The notes beneath the pieces were generated by a model. That model saw only the letters and a program-made list of their open reading frames with translations. It did no database searches and had not been told where the DNA came from. Below are positions 13,692 through 14,005 of a stretch of 14,005 nucleotides of DNA, in pieces. Source of the DNA: Spirochaetaceae bacterium (GTDB lineage Bacteria > Spirochaetota > Spirochaetia > Treponematales > Breznakiellaceae). A program made the translations under genes and the position numbers. The stretch's first letter is position 1, and each line of letters starts with the position of its first letter. The stretch is from contig JAITGJ010000132.1 of assembly GCA_031280705.1 (NCBI GenBank), positions 1 through 14,005 on the forward strand, written 5' to 3'.

Positions 13692-14005
13692 ATGCGGTTT
13701 TTTAAAATCACCACAATAATCCTCGTTTTTGCTGTTTTATTTGGTTGCGCAACCGGATCGGCAATTATCACTGGAAATGTGAGGCCGGCTATTGATCCTG
13801 CCGTGGTAAAGATTTACCTCGAACCACCATCCCAATATGAAACTATTGGTATAGTGGAATCATCCAGTGATGTTGAATTTTCGTCGCAAGCGGCACAGGA
13901 CCGTGTAATGGCGGAACTTAAAAATCAAGCCGCCAAAATAGGTGCCAATGGAGTGCTTTTAATTAATGTGGGAAATCAATCAGGGGGAATAACAGGTTTT
14001 TATTC
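13692..14005 (+). CDS. Small secreted lipoprotein, partial at the window edge
   Basis: The reading frame is open from ATG 13692 to the window end (104 complete codons), so the 3' end is missing. AGGAGG (13681-13686) lies five bases before the ATG. The N-terminus MRFFKITTIILVFAVLFGC is a typical lipoprotein signal peptide: basic start, hydrophobic core, lipobox LFGC with the lipidated cysteine at residue 19. The mature part has GNVRPAIDPAVVKIYLEPP and YETIGIVE, then QAAKIGANGVLLINVG. Such small-lipoprotein sequences occur in several bacterial groups with no assigned function that I can name. Codon choice is clearly more A/T-rich than in dnaK or dnaJ, suggesting a different origin or weaker codon selection. 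Membrane anchoring is a confident inference; function is unknown. Confidence 0.85.
   Translation, partial: MRFFKITTIILVFAVLFGCATGSAIITGNVRPAIDPAVVKIYLEPPSQYETIGIVESSSDVEFSSQAAQDRVMAELKNQAAKIGANGVLLINVGNQSGGITGFY

Overview
The window looks like bacterial chromosome from a spirochaete, most likely the genus Treponema and perhaps one of the GC-richer gut or termite-associated members. The main support is the DnaK protein, whose lid and substrate-binding regions resemble treponemal DnaK as I remember it. The GC-rich genes and the paralogous sets of MalT-type and PocR-AraC regulators fit but do not prove this. No search could be run, so the genus is an inference.

Layout. Positions 1-682 hold no convincing gene. 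Bases 1-340 are AT-rich and contain five inverted repeats; 341-682 are GC-rich and contain more hairpins. From 683 to 9040 four large regulator genes run leftwards on the minus strand, tightly packed. In transcription order they are two MalT/LuxR-type ATPase regulators (852 and 916 aa, overlapping by 11 bp), a 51-bp gap, then two AraC-family regulators with an N-terminal PocR-like sensory domain (515 and 485 aa, 2 bp apart). The array contains no enzyme or transporter gene. Its probable terminator is a 17-bp perfect stem followed by a T-run at 137-187.

A 428-bp divergent intergenic region (9041-9468) separates this array from the plus-strand chaperone operon grpE (9469-10287), dnaK (10373-12307) and dnaJ (12433-13566, TTG start). 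A sigma-70-like promoter precedes grpE, with a 17-bp inverted repeat beside its -35 box. No hrcA gene and no CIRCE element are visible. A strong 12-bp-stem hairpin without a T-run lies between dnaK and dnaJ. GrpE has an unusual C-terminal tail encoded by 18-bp tandem repeats.

The right edge (13567-14005) turns AT-rich. It carries a fully consensus sigma-70 promoter, a strong ribosome binding site and the first 104 codons of a small lipoprotein gene that runs off the window.

How the genes work together. GrpE, DnaK and DnaJ form the standard Hsp70 folding machine. The four regulators look like a sensory module: ligand-gated ATPase activators and PocR-type ligand sensors that probably control genes elsewhere. 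The least explained parts are the hairpin-rich left end, the low-complexity insertions with perfect palindromes in several genes, and the structured DNA upstream of grpE.
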